Assembly (NCBI RefSeq): GCF_015207425.1
Contig: NZ_JADEWZ010000004.1
Location: 124,001-188,000 of the forward strand
DNA from: Lusitaniella coriacea LEGE 07157
GTDB lineage: Bacteria > Cyanobacteriota > Cyanobacteriia > Cyanobacteriales > Spirulinaceae
Direction: 5' to 3'
DNA length: 64,000 bases
Each line of letters opens with the position of its first letter. Within the stretch, counting starts at the first letter, position 1. Shown in pieces: positions 10,240-19,236 of this stretch. The notes below the pieces were generated by a model. That model made no database searches. It saw only the letters and a list, made by a program, of their open reading frames with translations, and was not told the DNA's origin. The position numbers and the translations under genes were made by a program.

Positions 10240-12210
10240 TTACTTCTCAACCGTCCGAACGGTCAAAACTTGCGGTGGCGTAACATCTGGGGGGTAAATA
10301 AAATCCACCTCAACGGTTTTGGAATCTCCTGGCGGTAAATCTAGCGTTACCAAGGGTTGTCCTTGTTCCCCCCGTCGCTGGACGAGATGAACGTAGCGCG
10401 TTTGCATTGTACCGCGTTCGTCCGGATAGCGCGTGCGAACGGTTCCGCGAAAAAAGACGCGCTGATTGTAGGGGTTTTTAAATAACAATCTCCCACTTCC
10501 CCCCTCATCCTTCAAGGGCGTTTCAAAGGTTATCGTTACGGTTTGGGCTTGATTGGTTGTATTTTTGAGCGGCAGGACAAGATTGTATTCCACTCCATAA
10601 TTACTGTGGGCAAAATAAGCCGTATCGGGATATCGCCGCAACATTCGGGCGCTTTGTATTTGTTCGGTGGCGAGGGTGATTAGGTGTACGGTTCCTAATA
10701 CATAAGAAATTGCTTCGCGCGATCTCGAAGAGCCGCTCCCAGAGAGCGATCGCGGAATACTAAGATAGTTTTGATTGGGATTATCCGTCAGGCGTGCCGT
10801 CCAGTGAGAACCTTCCGAAACTCCAGCAACGCGACCAAAAACCGTGGGATGTCGGGGAGGGTCTAGGGGCGTTGGCGTACTATCCCTAGGACCCGCTAAA
10901 TTGCCCGTTTCTACCAGATTTTGCCACTCGCTGAGGGTAGGAGGGCGATAATTGCCCCCAGAATTACGCGGTGCTTTCATCGCTAAACTCGCCGCGTACA
11001 CCGCCCCATCGCTTTCTACGCGCATCATCGTCGAACGCCCATTCGATGCCGGGGTTCGTTGAATGGGAATGGGCAGATTCATCAAGAGGCGACTTTCTTT
11101 GGGGGGAAGAATCAGTTGTGCGGGAAAGGTTGCTTGGCGAACGTCCTGTAGAACATCCCCCATCACTCGACTGCCAGGGCCCGAATAGACAGTATTGTTG
11201 GGATTATCAACCATTGGGGGCAATTCCCGAAAGGGCGCATCGGGGTTTCCCAAATAACTCGCGGCTTGCAACACTTTTATTGTTACGGGTTCGTTGCCGG
11301 GATTGTGCAACAGAATTCCTTGGTAGAGAGGGCGGGTTTCAGCAGGGGTTTCAGCGCGGGCAATGTGATGGGAGAAAATATCAAAACGTCCGTTGAAAGC
11401 GTAGTCGAGATGGGCGTTAGGAAATCGTTTTTGGGCAGGAGGGAAAGTGGAGAGTAAGATTCCCCCTTGTCGAATCAGTTCGGGACTGTTGCTGTTGAGG
11501 ACGGGGACGGTGTTGAGTTTTCCCGGAAGGGGAAGTACGGATTGTTCGCGCACCTCAACTCCGGCAATGTATTGAGGTTCGACGGCATAGATACTCAACG
11601 CCCGACAGAGTAATGCGGCGATTTCTCCTCGCGTTGCGCTTTTATTGGGTTGGAGTGCCTTGACATTGGGATAGTTAACAACGAGGCTATTTAAAGAGGC
11701 TGCCGCGATCGCGCCCTTGGCATAATTGGGAATTTGACTCGCATCAGAATAGTAGTTTCGTAAGGTTGCAGCGGCGTTGCTCGGCGCATTATACCCCATT
11801 GCATCGGAAAGAACCGCGATCGCCTGCACGCGGGGAATGGGCTGGTTGGGTTGGAAAATTCTCCCCGGATACCCCGTAAAAAATGCCCGTTGGTACGCCC
11901 TTTGAATCGCCGAGTTCGCCCAATGATTCTGGGATACATCCTTAAACGTAATGGAACCTCGTTTAATCGGTGCATTGGGAAACCCATTGAGCATTAACAC
12001 CGCAAACTCAGCACGAGTAATCGTTGACTGGGGACGAAAATTGCCATCTGGATAACCCGTCACTAAATTGCGCGGGGTCATCTCCTGAATGCACGCCTTC
12101 GCCCAGTGATTTTGAACATCTGGAAATGCCAGAACCTCAGATGACCAGAAACAGGAGAGGGATGCGAGTAATATTGCCGTTTGATTCGAGAATTTGCCTA
12201 AAAGTCTCAT
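10240..12210 (-). CDS. SLH-domain protein with DUF3370 region
   Basis: Predicted secreted or cell-envelope protein of 656 residues. The signal peptide is at the N-terminus (TAILLASLSCFWSSEVLA). It is followed by three S-layer homology repeats at about residues 28-210 (FPDVQNHWAKACI, FKDVSQNHWANSAI and a third starting near the NYYSDASQIPNYAKGAI segment), each with the TRAEFA/TRGEIAAL type end that binds peptidoglycan-linked polymer. The rest matches my recollection of the cyanobacterial DUF3370 family, function unknown (landmarks PLYQGILLHNPGNEPVTIKV, GSHWTARLTDNPNQNY, YGVEYNLVLPLKNTT). It is transcribed alone, convergent with the permease. Confidence 0.87.
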   Translation of the reverse strand: MRLLGKFSNQTAILLASLSCFWSSEVLAFPDVQNHWAKACIQEMTPRNLVTGYPDGNFRPQSTITRAEFAVLMLNGFPNAPIKRGSITFKDVSQNHWANSAIQRAYQRAFFTGYPGRIFQPNQPIPRVQAIAVLSDAMGYNAPSNAAATLRNYYSDASQIPNYAKGAIAAASLNSLVVNYPNVKALQPNKSATRGEIAALLCRALSIYAVEPQYIAGVEVREQSVLPLPGKLNTVPVLNSNSPELIRQGGILLSTFPPAQKRFPNAHLDYAFNGRFDIFSHHIARAETPAETRPLYQGILLHNPGNEPVTIKVLQAASYLGNPDAPFRELPPMVDNPNNTVYSGPGSRVMGDVLQDVRQATFPAQLILPPKESRLLMNLPIPIQRTPASNGRSTMMRVESDGAVYAASLAMKAPRNSGGNYRPPTLSEWQNLVETGNLAGPRDSTPTPLDPPRHPTVFGRVAGVSEGSHWTARLTDNPNQNYLSIPRSLSGSGSSRSREAISYVLGTVHLITLATEQIQSARMLRRYPDTAYFAHSNYGVEYNLVLPLKNTTNQAQTVTITFETPLKDEGGSGRLLFKNPYNQRVFFRGTVRTRYPDERGTMQTRYVHLVQRRGEQGQPLVTLDLPPGDSKTVEVDFIYPPDVTPPQVLTVRTVEK

Positions 12211-12682
12211 AATATAGCCCCAAGCGCTCCCAGAGCAGCAGTGATCTGTCAGTTTCTAATTTGTGGGTAATTCTTTCTCCGCGTCTCCCCTAGGTTGGCT
12301 TGCGCCCTCTGAGGAAACCTCAGAGGCGTTCCGACCTCTCTCCGCGTCACCGTGTCAGCCTCAACGCACAAGCGCGAGGTTGACGAACCAGTAGTCAGGT
12401 GTCAGTCTCTTTAACTCTGTTGAATAAATTTGATAGTAATTTGTTGCCAAAGTCAATGGAAAACTTACCATTTATCAACATTTTTAGAGCCAGATTTTGA
12501 GGATGTAATTTCCTTCGTCAAGACTTAATAACTTAAACTCTCTCTTGATAGATTCTGTGCTACCCTTCTAGAGGAGTGAGCATTAAGATCGGAAGTATCC
12601 TTTTGTTTATTCAATCAACAGGCATATTTTCAAATCTAAAATCGCTTCACATTTCACACTCGTTTGATTTCGGAGATAGATC
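12211..12682. other. Divergent spacer upstream of the RRM gene, with a perfect hairpin
   Basis: 472 bp. At 12306-12326 a 9-bp perfect stem (CCTCTGAGG / CCTCAGAGG) encloses AAA. Around 12345-12358 there is a CCGTGTCA-type unit. The last 150-200 bp before the RRM start is AT-rich and probably contains its promoter and a long 5' leader, as reported for cold-regulated cyanobacterial rbp genes (established knowledge; not demonstrable here). No coding region seen. Confidence 0.6.
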
Positions 12683-12979
12683 ATGTCAGTTTACGTGGGC
12701 AACCTCGCTTACAGCGTTACTCAGGATGAGTTGAGTACAGTCTTCGCAGACTACGGTACTGTTAAGCGGGTTCACCTACCCACTGACCGCGAAACAGGTC
12801 GTCCTCGCGGTTTTGGTTTCGTTGAAATGGCTAGCGATGCTGAAGAAGACGCTGCTATTGAAGACTTGGATGGCGCTGAATGGATGGGTCGAGTGCTTAA
12901 AGTTAATAAGGCAAGACCCCGCGATGATAAGGGAGGTCGTAGCAGAAATCGGCAAGATCAATTCAAATCCAGATTTTAA
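12683..12979 (+). CDS. RRM-type RNA-binding protein
   Basis: Single RNA-recognition-motif protein of 98 residues, typical of the cyanobacterial Rbp family (RNA chaperones linked to cold response and mRNA localisation). RNP2 is VYVGNL at residues 3-8 and RNP1 is RGFGFVEM at residues 42-49. The C-terminus is short and basic (ARPRDDKGGRSRNRQDQFKSRF), without the long Gly-rich tail of some paralogues. The ATG follows CGGAGATAGATC, a reasonable ribosome-binding site. rpsU lies downstream on the same strand, an arrangement known for rbp genes in Anabaena-type cyanobacteria. Confidence 0.95.
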   Translation: MSVYVGNLAYSVTQDELSTVFADYGTVKRVHLPTDRETGRPRGFGFVEMASDAEEDAAIEDLDGAEWMGRVLKVNKARPRDDKGGRSRNRQDQFKSRF

Positions 12980-13106
12980 GCCTGTTGGTTGAGCGAGCTG
13001 GTCACGATCGGCATTGCTAACTAAATACTAAAATAGGTTAATCCGATTGAGCCTTCGCTATACTTAGAGATTGCAGAGGCAAAGTCGGTTGGTAAAATCA
13101 ATACTT

Positions 13107-13149
13107 CGCTAGTCTTGAGTTTCGCCTGTGTTTGAGACTTAGACTAGCG
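13107..13149 (+). promoter_or_regulatory. Hairpin in the rbp-rpsU spacer
   Basis: A 9-bp perfect stem CGCTAGTCT / AGACTAGCG with a 25-nt loop region, followed by GGTTTTG. It may be a weak terminator or processing site separating rbp from rpsU. The T-run is too short for a confident terminator call. Confidence 0.5.
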
Positions 13150-13165
13150 GTTTTGTCGCCTATTG

Positions 13166-13194
13166 GTAGCCACTAGAGTCCATCTATTGGCTAC
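13166..13194 (+). promoter_or_regulatory. Hairpin in the rpsU leader
   Basis: Stem GTAGCCA / TGGCTAC (7 bp) with a 15-nt loop, ending 35 bp before the rpsU Shine-Dalgarno TAGGAGA. A leader element controlling ribosomal protein S21 is possible; the sequence only shows the inverted repeat. Confidence 0.4.
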
Positions 13195-13242
13195 TCTTTG
13201 TCGCTACTCCCTCCCATAAACCACTCGTTAGGAGAAAAATAT

Positions 13243-13422
13243 ATGACACAAGTCACAGTTGGAGAAAACGAAAATATTGAATCAGCTTTGCGCCGATTCA
13301 GACGACAAGTCTCAAAAGCAGGGATTTTTGCGGATATGAAGCGCCTGCGCCACTTTGAAACGCCGATTGAAAAACGCAAGCGGAAAGCGATTGCTCGACG
13401 ACGCAAGAAGCGCACTCGTTAA
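13243..13422 (+). CDS. rpsU: 30S ribosomal protein S21
   Basis: Small basic ribosomal protein (59 residues) of the 30S platform near the anti-Shine-Dalgarno. The product begins [19 protein letters not shown] and ends in a Lys/Arg-rich tail (RRRKKRTR), matching S21 throughout. ATG 13243 is preceded by TAGGAGAAAAATAT, a strong ribosome-binding site; the longer frame from 13198 adds residues absent from S21. It is convergent with the DndD-like gene. Confidence 0.97.
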   Translation: MTQVTVGENENIESALRRFRRQVSKAGIFADMKRLRHFETPIEKRKRKAIARRRKKRTR

Positions 13423-13573
13423 ATCCGACAGATAGGGTGGGTCGTCGGTACTCGATAAGAGCTTGTGCTTGACACCCAATTCCTTAAAAAAATATAATTT
13501 TCTCCTTAAAGCTGGGCGGGTTTGAAGTAATCGTGATGAGTTAAAATTCAGAACAGATTGACAAAACCCGCCT

Positions 13574-15649
13574 CTACTCGCTGCGACAAGGAACGGGAAT
13601 GATTTCCGTGTATTCAAATTGATTTGGACTGCGCTGCACTAAAGGATAGTTTACTCCTCCTAGTTCAATAAAATCTTCTTCGCAATCGGGTTTGGGAGAG
13701 TAGTAGGTTAAAACGTATTCTTTGCCAATGTGGTCTGCGGTTTCTTCTGCAACTTCGCCACGCCACTGGGTTTTAGTTGCTAAAATGATTAATTGATTGG
13801 CAAGTTGGGGAACAACTTGAGCCACCCGTCGGCGGTAAATTTCATCGAGACTGCCAAAAGGAGAATCCATAACAATGGGGAACGTGCTGCTATCAGGGCC
13901 CATCAAAGCATTCTTCTGACTCCACTCTCGCACGCGATCGATAATCCCACCAATAAAAGATAAACTGAGAATTTGATTTTCCCCTGTTGATGCGGCGACG
14001 GGAACTGCAATACCAGAAGTATTTTCCAATAGAGTCAATTCGTAGTCCGTACTCAATCGAGGACTGTAGGGTGTAAAGGAGATGGTGCTAAAGATTTCCT
14101 GAACGCGCTTTTCTAGGGAAAAACGGAATTGGCGTTCTAGGCGCGATCGTACCTCAATGAGGCGCTCAATTGCTTCTTTTGTGACTTGAATGCGTCGTTG
14201 GGTTAAAACTTGCTTTTCTTCTTTTAACTGGTGTTTGGCAATGCGTTTGACCTTTTCTTCAATCTCTCGATTGAGTTGTTCGATTTGTTGCTGATTTCCC
14301 CCTTGCTCTAAAATTAATCCTCGAATGGCTGTCTCTGTGACATCCAAGTTTTTTTGCAAGTTTTGAATGTTTTCGTCGGGATAGGTTCTAAGTTTGCGTT
14401 TAACTTCATCGAGTTGATTTTCTAAATCGGATAATTCCGAACGCCATTGATGAATGTTAGCTTGTTTTCGGTCGGTTTCTTGCCAGAATAGGGGAATTTG
14501 TTGCTCAATTTCAGCGGTTTGTGCTTCCAAGCGAATGACTGCTTCTTCGATATTTGCTATGCCTGCATTTTTCAGTAGCTTTTGTACGTTTTGGCGAGCG
14601 AGCATTCCTTCTTTTAATTCAGTTCCACAGATGCACTGTTGGCGTGCTAATAATTCTTGGATGAATTGTTGTTTTATCCCGGCTGGTAATTCCCCTTTTT
14701 GCCGAAGCTCGCTAATGATTACCTGAAACTTCCCCACAACATTGGGCAATAAAACGGTAAATCCTCGACTGGAAATGAGTTGTTTTATCTGTTGCTTTGC
14801 TTCGGCTAAGTTCTGTTGTATTGTGCGTTCTTGAATTTCTAATTGCTCTTTGAGCTTTTGTAATTCTTCTGAACCCCCTAATTCAATTAAACGCTGACTG
14901 GCAATCTGTTTAAGTTGTTCTTGGGTTTCTAATTCTTGGGTCATTTCTTGTTGGCGTTGAACTGCGCGATCGCGCGCCTGCTCCAATTTCCCTTGTTCCC
15001 CTAGTAACGTCTGGGTTTGAGCGTCTCCAATTTCTGCTAATTCATCCTGTAAAACGCGCATTACTTTTTTCAAATGATCGATCGCGCGATCTAAAACTTT
15101 CACTCCCAACAACTCTTTTGTATCTTCAGCAATTGTGTTTTTTCGACCATCAGAACGAAAAATACGATCGATTCGTTCCCCATCAAAAAAGAAATACTGA
15201 TGCAAACTTTCCGGCAAAATTCCTTGAACGACATCCGTTGGCTGTTGCGTTGGCGGATACCATCGTCCGTCATCCCCAGCAATCAACATAAAAAACTTAC
15301 TTTGACTATACTGAACGATTCCATCTCGATCTCGACAAGCATAACAGTGTCGTTTCAGTTGATAATTTTTATTCTCGTGTTCAAATGTAATTTCAGCCCA
15401 GCACTCAATCGAAGTTCCCACATTTGCTTCGGTAATTGCACGTTTGTTAATTAAAAACTCTGGGGACGAAAATGCAGCCGTGAATCGCTCGTAAAGAACC
15501 CAAGTAAAAGCATTCAGAAGTGTTGTCTTTCCCGCACCATTATTACCATGAATCATGGTGGTATTACGAGTTCCCGCAGCCAGGGCAATTTCTTGAGTTT
15601 TGCCGTAAAACTGACGAAAATTACACAGCCGAAGGGTATTGAGTTTCAT
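13574..15649 (-). CDS. dndD: DndD-like SMC/Rad50-type ATPase
   Basis: 691-residue ATPase of the SMC/Rad50 fold. The N-terminal half-ATPase has Walker A GNNGAGKTTL at residues 35-44. A long coiled coil spans about residues 170-500, interrupted at residues 339-342 by a CICG motif, the hook-like Cys pair seen in this family. The C-terminal half has the signature LSLSFIGGIIDRVREWS and Walker B FPIVMDSPFGSLDE with D595. This resembles DndD, the ATPase of DNA phosphorothioation/Dnd systems. dndB, dndC, dndE and an IscS-like dndA are all absent from the neighbourhood, so a sulfur-modification role cannot be assumed; DNA repair or defence are alternatives. It overlaps the upstream 57-residue gene by 4 bp, so translation is probably coupled. 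Confidence 0.85.
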   Translation of the reverse strand: MKLNTLRLCNFRQFYGKTQEIALAAGTRNTTMIHGNNGAGKTTLLNAFTWVLYERFTAAFSSPEFLINKRAITEANVGTSIECWAEITFEHENKNYQLKRHCYACRDRDGIVQYSQSKFFMLIAGDDGRWYPPTQQPTDVVQGILPESLHQYFFFDGERIDRIFRSDGRKNTIAEDTKELLGVKVLDRAIDHLKKVMRVLQDELAEIGDAQTQTLLGEQGKLEQARDRAVQRQQEMTQELETQEQLKQIASQRLIELGGSEELQKLKEQLEIQERTIQQNLAEAKQQIKQLISSRGFTVLLPNVVGKFQVIISELRQKGELPAGIKQQFIQELLARQQCICGTELKEGMLARQNVQKLLKNAGIANIEEAVIRLEAQTAEIEQQIPLFWQETDRKQANIHQWRSELSDLENQLDEVKRKLRTYPDENIQNLQKNLDVTETAIRGLILEQGGNQQQIEQLNREIEEKVKRIAKHQLKEEKQVLTQRRIQVTKEAIERLIEVRSRLERQFRFSLEKRVQEIFSTISFTPYSPRLSTDYELTLLENTSGIAVPVAASTGENQILSLSFIGGIIDRVREWSQKNALMGPDSSTFPIVMDSPFGSLDEIYRRRVAQVVPQLANQLIILATKTQWRGEVAEETADHIGKEYVLTYYSPKPDCEEDFIELGGVNYPLVQRSPNQFEYTEIIPVPCRSE

Positions 15650-15819
15650 TGCACCGTTTCTTTGATAATTGCAAGAATATCATCGTTAATATGACGAGGC
15701 GTTCGCTGATACAGCTTTTCCTTTTCAAGCTTCAAAACACGCTCGATAATCAGACGAACTTCAGTCGGCGCGCTTGTAATCGGTTCTTGTACGCCTTCGA
15801 CATCTGATTTCCGATTCAT
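15646..15819 (-). CDS. Small conserved-looking protein coupled to the DndD-like ATPase
   Basis: 57-residue ORF from ATG 15819 to TGA 15646-15648; its stop overlaps the ATPase start (ATGA overlap). The product is charged: an acidic/Ser N-terminus, then an amphipathic helix with VRLIIERVLKLEKEKLY, and HINDDILAIIKETV at the end. I do not recognise the family. The length, the helical pattern and the overlap suggest an accessory subunit of the SMC-like protein (inference). The real start could be a few codons inside. Confidence 0.7.
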   Translation of the reverse strand: MNRKSDVEGVQEPITSAPTEVRLIIERVLKLEKEKLYQRTPRHINDDILAIIKETVQ

Positions 15820-16225
15820 CGTCTTATAACCGTTTTTTCTAACTATTCGTCAATTTTAGTCCGGAATTCCAAACAATATGTATAGCGTTTTCGTTTGGGA
15901 CGTGGAACTGGACAAGATCGCAAAAGGGAACAGGCAAGAGGAGAAAAGAGACATAAGCATTATTTGGGGTATAGAAGAAATGAGTTTTGGGTTTCACGCT
16001 TCGTTTGGAAACGCTATAGCAATTCTCGCTCTAACGAGGTACACTTTTTCTCGCCTGGGGAAGGAGGGAAGAGGGCATAGTTAATACCTCATGACTCTGA
16101 GAAACGCGATAAACAAAACATTAAGCGAAATTAAGATTTTGGGATAATCAGTCTTATCTCGTTCGCTTTTAAAGAGGAGATGGCGAGAATAGTAGTTGTT
16201 ACGCTTTTAGAGAGATTGGGATAAA
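15820..16225. other. Spacer with a fold-back repeat element
   Basis: 406 bp without a supported gene. The main content is an inverted-repeat element at 15881-16018. It is followed at 16016-16040 by TAGCAATTCTCGCTC...GAGGTA, a segment imperfectly repeated at about 20070-20094 (TAGCAATTCTCACTT...GAGGTA). Open frames inside (for example from 15878) are short and unlike any protein family I know. Confidence 0.6.
15881..16018. repeat. Fold-back (MITE-like) element, TATAGC ends, 138 bp
   Basis: Terminal inverted repeats TATAGCGTTT at 15881-15890 and AAACGCTATA at 16009-16018, with further imperfect complementarity inward. The ends resemble those of the elements at 25680-25783 and 59348-59453. No transposase is encoded. 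Confidence 0.6.
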
Positions 16226-16624
16226 TTGAATATTTTATTAGTGGAAGATGATTTACTTTTGGCGAAAGGGACTGCCAAACTGATCGAGCGGATGAGTGGC
16301 TATCAAATTCAGGTGAGAACCGATCCCGCTAAGATTGTTGAGTTGTGTCAATCGGGGAAAATCGATCTGGTTCTGATGGATGTGAATTTACCCGGTGCGA
16401 AATGGGAAGATCGAGATATGAGCGGTGCAGATATTTCTTGCCTGTTGAAAAAGCACCCTCAAACACAACATATTCCTATTATTCTTTTAACGGCTTATGC
16501 AATGGTGACAGAACGAGAACGATTGCTGCAAGTGTCTGGTGCGGATGAGTTTTATACCAAACCCATTACCAATTATGCAGCATTGATCGAATCGATCGCG
16601 CAACTGTGTCCCAAGACTTCGTAA
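16226..16624 (+). CDS. Stand-alone response-regulator receiver protein
   Basis: 132-residue CheY-like phosphoacceptor domain without an output domain. The acidic pair is in ILLVEDD, the phospho-acceptor Asp in LVLMDVNLPG, the conserved Thr in IILLTAY and the Lys in FYTKPI. A loop insertion AKWEDRDMSGAD follows the phospho-site, as in many cyanobacterial receivers. The start is a TTG (16226); no ATG is available. No cognate kinase is adjacent; lgt follows 98 bp downstream. Confidence 0.9.
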   Translation: MNILLVEDDLLLAKGTAKLIERMSGYQIQVRTDPAKIVELCQSGKIDLVLMDVNLPGAKWEDRDMSGADISCLLKKHPQTQHIPIILLTAYAMVTERERLLQVSGADEFYTKPITNYAALIESIAQLCPKTS

Positions 16625-16722
16625 GTCAGGCTCGCATTCGATCCAAGAATGATAAGTTATAACACTGGGGAGAAAAGAAATCTCCTGTTCCCTCCCTTTT
16701 AATCATTCATCCCGAATTCTCG

Positions 16723-17565
16723 ATGTTCCTTGCCTTTCAGTTTCAATCTCCAGGTTCAATTCTCTTTGAGTTGGGACCTCTAACAATTCGCTGGTACGGA
16801 TTGTTGATTGCAACCACCGTTTTGGTTGGCGTGATGCTTTCTCAGGCGCTTGCGGAACGTCGTCAGGTCAATCCAGAACTTCTGAGCGATTTAGCCTTGT
16901 GGATGGTTCTCGCTGCAATTGTCGGGGCGAGATTGTATTACGTTCTGTTCCAATGGTCGAATTACGCCCAACACCCCGGCGATATTATTGCAATTTGGAA
17001 GGGGGGAATCGCAATTCACGGAGCAATTATTGGCGGAACAATCGCGGCTTTAATTTTTGCACGGGTTCATAAAACCTCTTTTTGGCAGCTTGCGGATTTG
17101 GTTGCGCCGTCGTTAATTTTAGGTCAAGCGATCGGACGTTGGGGCAATTTTTTTAATTCTGAAGCCTTTGGTCGTCCGACAGATTTACCTTGGAAGTTAT
17201 ATATTCCCTACGAAAGCCGTCCCTGGGATTTGAAGGCATTTGAGTATTTCCATCCCACCTTTCTCTACGAATCCTTGTGGAATTTGATGGTATTTGCGTT
17301 GCTGATTGCGCTCTTTTTCTGGGGATTGCGCCATCGAGATCGGTTAAAAGTGGGAACGTTGATTTTAGTGTATTTAGTGGCGTATAGTGGCGGTCGCGTT
17401 TGGATTGAAGGGTTGCGTACCGATAGTTTGATGCTGGGCCCGTTACGAGTTGCGCAGGTGATTAGTTTGTGCGCGATCGCGCTGGGACTTGCGGGACTGG
17501 TATGGTTATATGGGCTTTCGCGATCGCTCCCCGACGTTCGCCAAAAAAAACTCAAAAATAGGTAA
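16723..17565 (+). CDS. lgt: Prolipoprotein diacylglyceryl transferase
   Basis: Inner-membrane enzyme that transfers diacylglycerol from phosphatidylglycerol to the lipobox cysteine of prolipoproteins, the first lipoprotein maturation step. The 280-residue product has seven hydrophobic segments, the conserved [11 protein letters not shown] motif carrying the essential His, the Lgt signature [17 protein letters not shown], and [12 protein letters not shown]. Substrates encoded nearby include CyanoP and LptC with lipobox cysteines. Confidence 0.96.
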   Translation: MFLAFQFQSPGSILFELGPLTIRWYGLLIATTVLVGVMLSQALAERRQVNPELLSDLALWMVLAAIVGARLYYVLFQWSNYAQHPGDIIAIWKGGIAIHGAIIGGTIAALIFARVHKTSFWQLADLVAPSLILGQAIGRWGNFFNSEAFGRPTDLPWKLYIPYESRPWDLKAFEYFHPTFLYESLWNLMVFALLIALFFWGLRHRDRLKVGTLILVYLVAYSGGRVWIEGLRTDSLMLGPLRVAQVISLCAIALGLAGLVWLYGLSRSLPDVRQKKLKNR

Positions 17566-17573
17566 AAGAAAAA

Positions 17574-17600
17574 AAGCTCTAGAGGGGAACTCCAGAGCTT
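17574..17600. terminator. Hairpin behind lgt
   Basis: Stem AAGCTCT / AGAGCTT with an inner GAG/CTC and a GGGAA loop. A-rich sequence precedes it (T-run on the - strand), and no T-run follows on the + strand. It lies between lgt and cobM; terminator function on the + strand is uncertain. Confidence 0.45.
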
Positions 17601-17692
17601 AACCAGGGTGCATCTACCACTTCTCTTTACCGTTCTAAAGACTCTCATCCGGAAAAAATTTTCTAAAATCTCAAAAATTTCCTTTACGCTTC

Positions 17693-18478
17693 ATGTCTCT
17701 ATCCCCAACAGAACCTCTCAAACCCGCCGTTTATATCATTGGTACGGGTCCAGGGGACCCAGAATTACTCACGGTTAAAGCGCACAAAATTTTGACGCGA
17801 GTTGATGTGGTGCTGTACGCAGACTCCCTCGTTCCCCAACAAATTTTGCAAGACGTTCGTCCCGATGCAGAACGAATTCCCACCGGAAATAAAACCCTCG
17901 AAGAAATTATCCCCTTAACCCTCGAACGGGTGCGACAAAACAAATCCGTCGCGCGCTTGCACTCCGGGGATCTCAGCCTTTATAGTGCGGTACGCGAACA
18001 AATCCAAATTTTCGTGGAGGAAGAAATTCCCTTTGAACTGATTCCCGGTATTAGCGCCTATCAGGATGCGGCGGCGAAACTGGGTGTCGAACTGACGGTT
18101 CCGGAGTTGGTGCAAACGATTATTCTCACCCGCACAAACGGACGCGCCTCCAAGGTTCCCGAAGCGGAGGAATTGGCATCTCTTGCCGCCCATAAAGCCA
18201 GTCTTTGCCTGTATTTGAGCGCTCGTCACGCGGTAGAGGCTCAGGAGCGATTGTTGCAACACTATCCCCCAGAAACCCTCGTTGGAGTTTGCTATCGTTT
18301 GGGGTGGTCTGACGAGCAAATTTGGGTGGTTCCCCTGGAACAGATGGCGGCGATAACCCAGGAAAAAGAGTTGATTCGCACGACCTTATATGTTATCAGT
18401 CCGGGGTTAGGGGCGTTAGGAGACGCGCGATCGCGCCTATACCATCCCGACCATTCTCACCTGTTTCGTCCGCGCTGA
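17693..18478 (+). CDS. cobM: Precorrin-4 C11-methyltransferase
   Basis: SAM-dependent methylation of precorrin-4 at C-11 in corrin ring synthesis (B12/pseudocobalamin pathway). The 261-residue product has the uroporphyrin-III C-methyltransferase-type fold: the N-terminal loop YIIGTGPGDPELLTVKA, VARLHSGDLSLYSAVREQ and ELIPGISAYQDAAAKLG. These features place it in CobM/CbiF rather than CobA. cobS, a later gene of the pathway, is 6.4 kb away. moaB follows on the same strand. Confidence 0.94.
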   Translation: MSLSPTEPLKPAVYIIGTGPGDPELLTVKAHKILTRVDVVLYADSLVPQQILQDVRPDAERIPTGNKTLEEIIPLTLERVRQNKSVARLHSGDLSLYSAVREQIQIFVEEEIPFELIPGISAYQDAAAKLGVELTVPELVQTIILTRTNGRASKVPEAEELASLAAHKASLCLYLSARHAVEAQERLLQHYPPETLVGVCYRLGWSDEQIWVVPLEQMAAITQEKELIRTTLYVISPGLGALGDARSRLYHPDHSHLFRPR

Positions 18479-18583
18479 GGTTTTTGATGACACGGGGACT
18501 TGGGGGAGATGGGGATAGGCTAGCAATCCGTCCTTCCTTCTGCCATCTGCCTTACATTTAATGATTGATAACCAATAACTGAA

Positions 18584-19093
18584 ATGCTTCCCCATCCCGA
18601 TAAAGATGCCCTTGTTGTCAACTGCGCCGTCATTACTGTCAGCGATACTCGAACCCCCGAAATCGATCGCAGCGGTCAACTCGCTCAAAAGTGCTTAATC
18701 GAAGCCCAGCATCGCGTTAACGCCTATCGAATCGTGCCAGACGATCCCGACCTCATTCAAGGCGAACTGACCGAATTGGGGGCGCGTCGCGACATTGACG
18801 CGATCGTGTTTAATGGCGGTACGGGCATCGCGCCGAGAGACACCACCTACGATGCTCTCGAACGGCAGCTAGAGAAGGTTTTACCGGGGTTTGGGGAGCT
18901 GTTTCGCAGTTTGAGCTATCAAGAAATCGGTTCTCGCGCGATCGCGTCTAGGGCAATTGCCGGAACCTATCGCAACACCCTCATCTTCTCCCTTCCCGGC
19001 TCCACCAATGCGGTCAAACTCGCCCTAGAGAAGTTGATTCTACCCGAACTCGTCCATCTTGTCACGCAGTTAAACGCGCGATCGACGATATAA
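18584..19093 (+). CDS. moaB: Molybdenum cofactor biosynthesis protein MoaB/Mog family
   Basis: 169-residue MogA/MoaB-type molybdopterin-binding protein, involved in molybdopterin adenylylation before Mo insertion. It contains VNCAVITVSDTRT at the N-terminus, the substrate loop FNGGTGIAPRDTTYDALE, GFGELFRSLSYQEIGSRAIASRA, and the final IFSLPGSTNAVKLALEKLILPEL. All are standard family signatures. It lies 105 bp after cobM. MoaB and Mog cannot be separated confidently by eye. Confidence 0.93.
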   Translation: MLPHPDKDALVVNCAVITVSDTRTPEIDRSGQLAQKCLIEAQHRVNAYRIVPDDPDLIQGELTELGARRDIDAIVFNGGTGIAPRDTTYDALERQLEKVLPGFGELFRSLSYQEIGSRAIASRAIAGTYRNTLIFSLPGSTNAVKLALEKLILPELVHLVTQLNARSTI

Positions 19094-19236
19094 AAAGAAT
19101 TGCTATACTTTGAGCGTAAAATCAAATTCCTCAATATTTGTAACATATCCCGGCATTAGATCCCTTTTTAAAGGGATTGGGAAATTGCAAAGTGTAATAA
19201 AAAAGCAGTCGCTCGATTGATAAACGCTCTTTGCCA

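Noticed and set aside
15878-16084. 68-codon frame between the 57-residue gene and the receiver gene
   Set aside because: It lies across the TATAGC fold-back element and has no ribosome-binding site or recognisable product.
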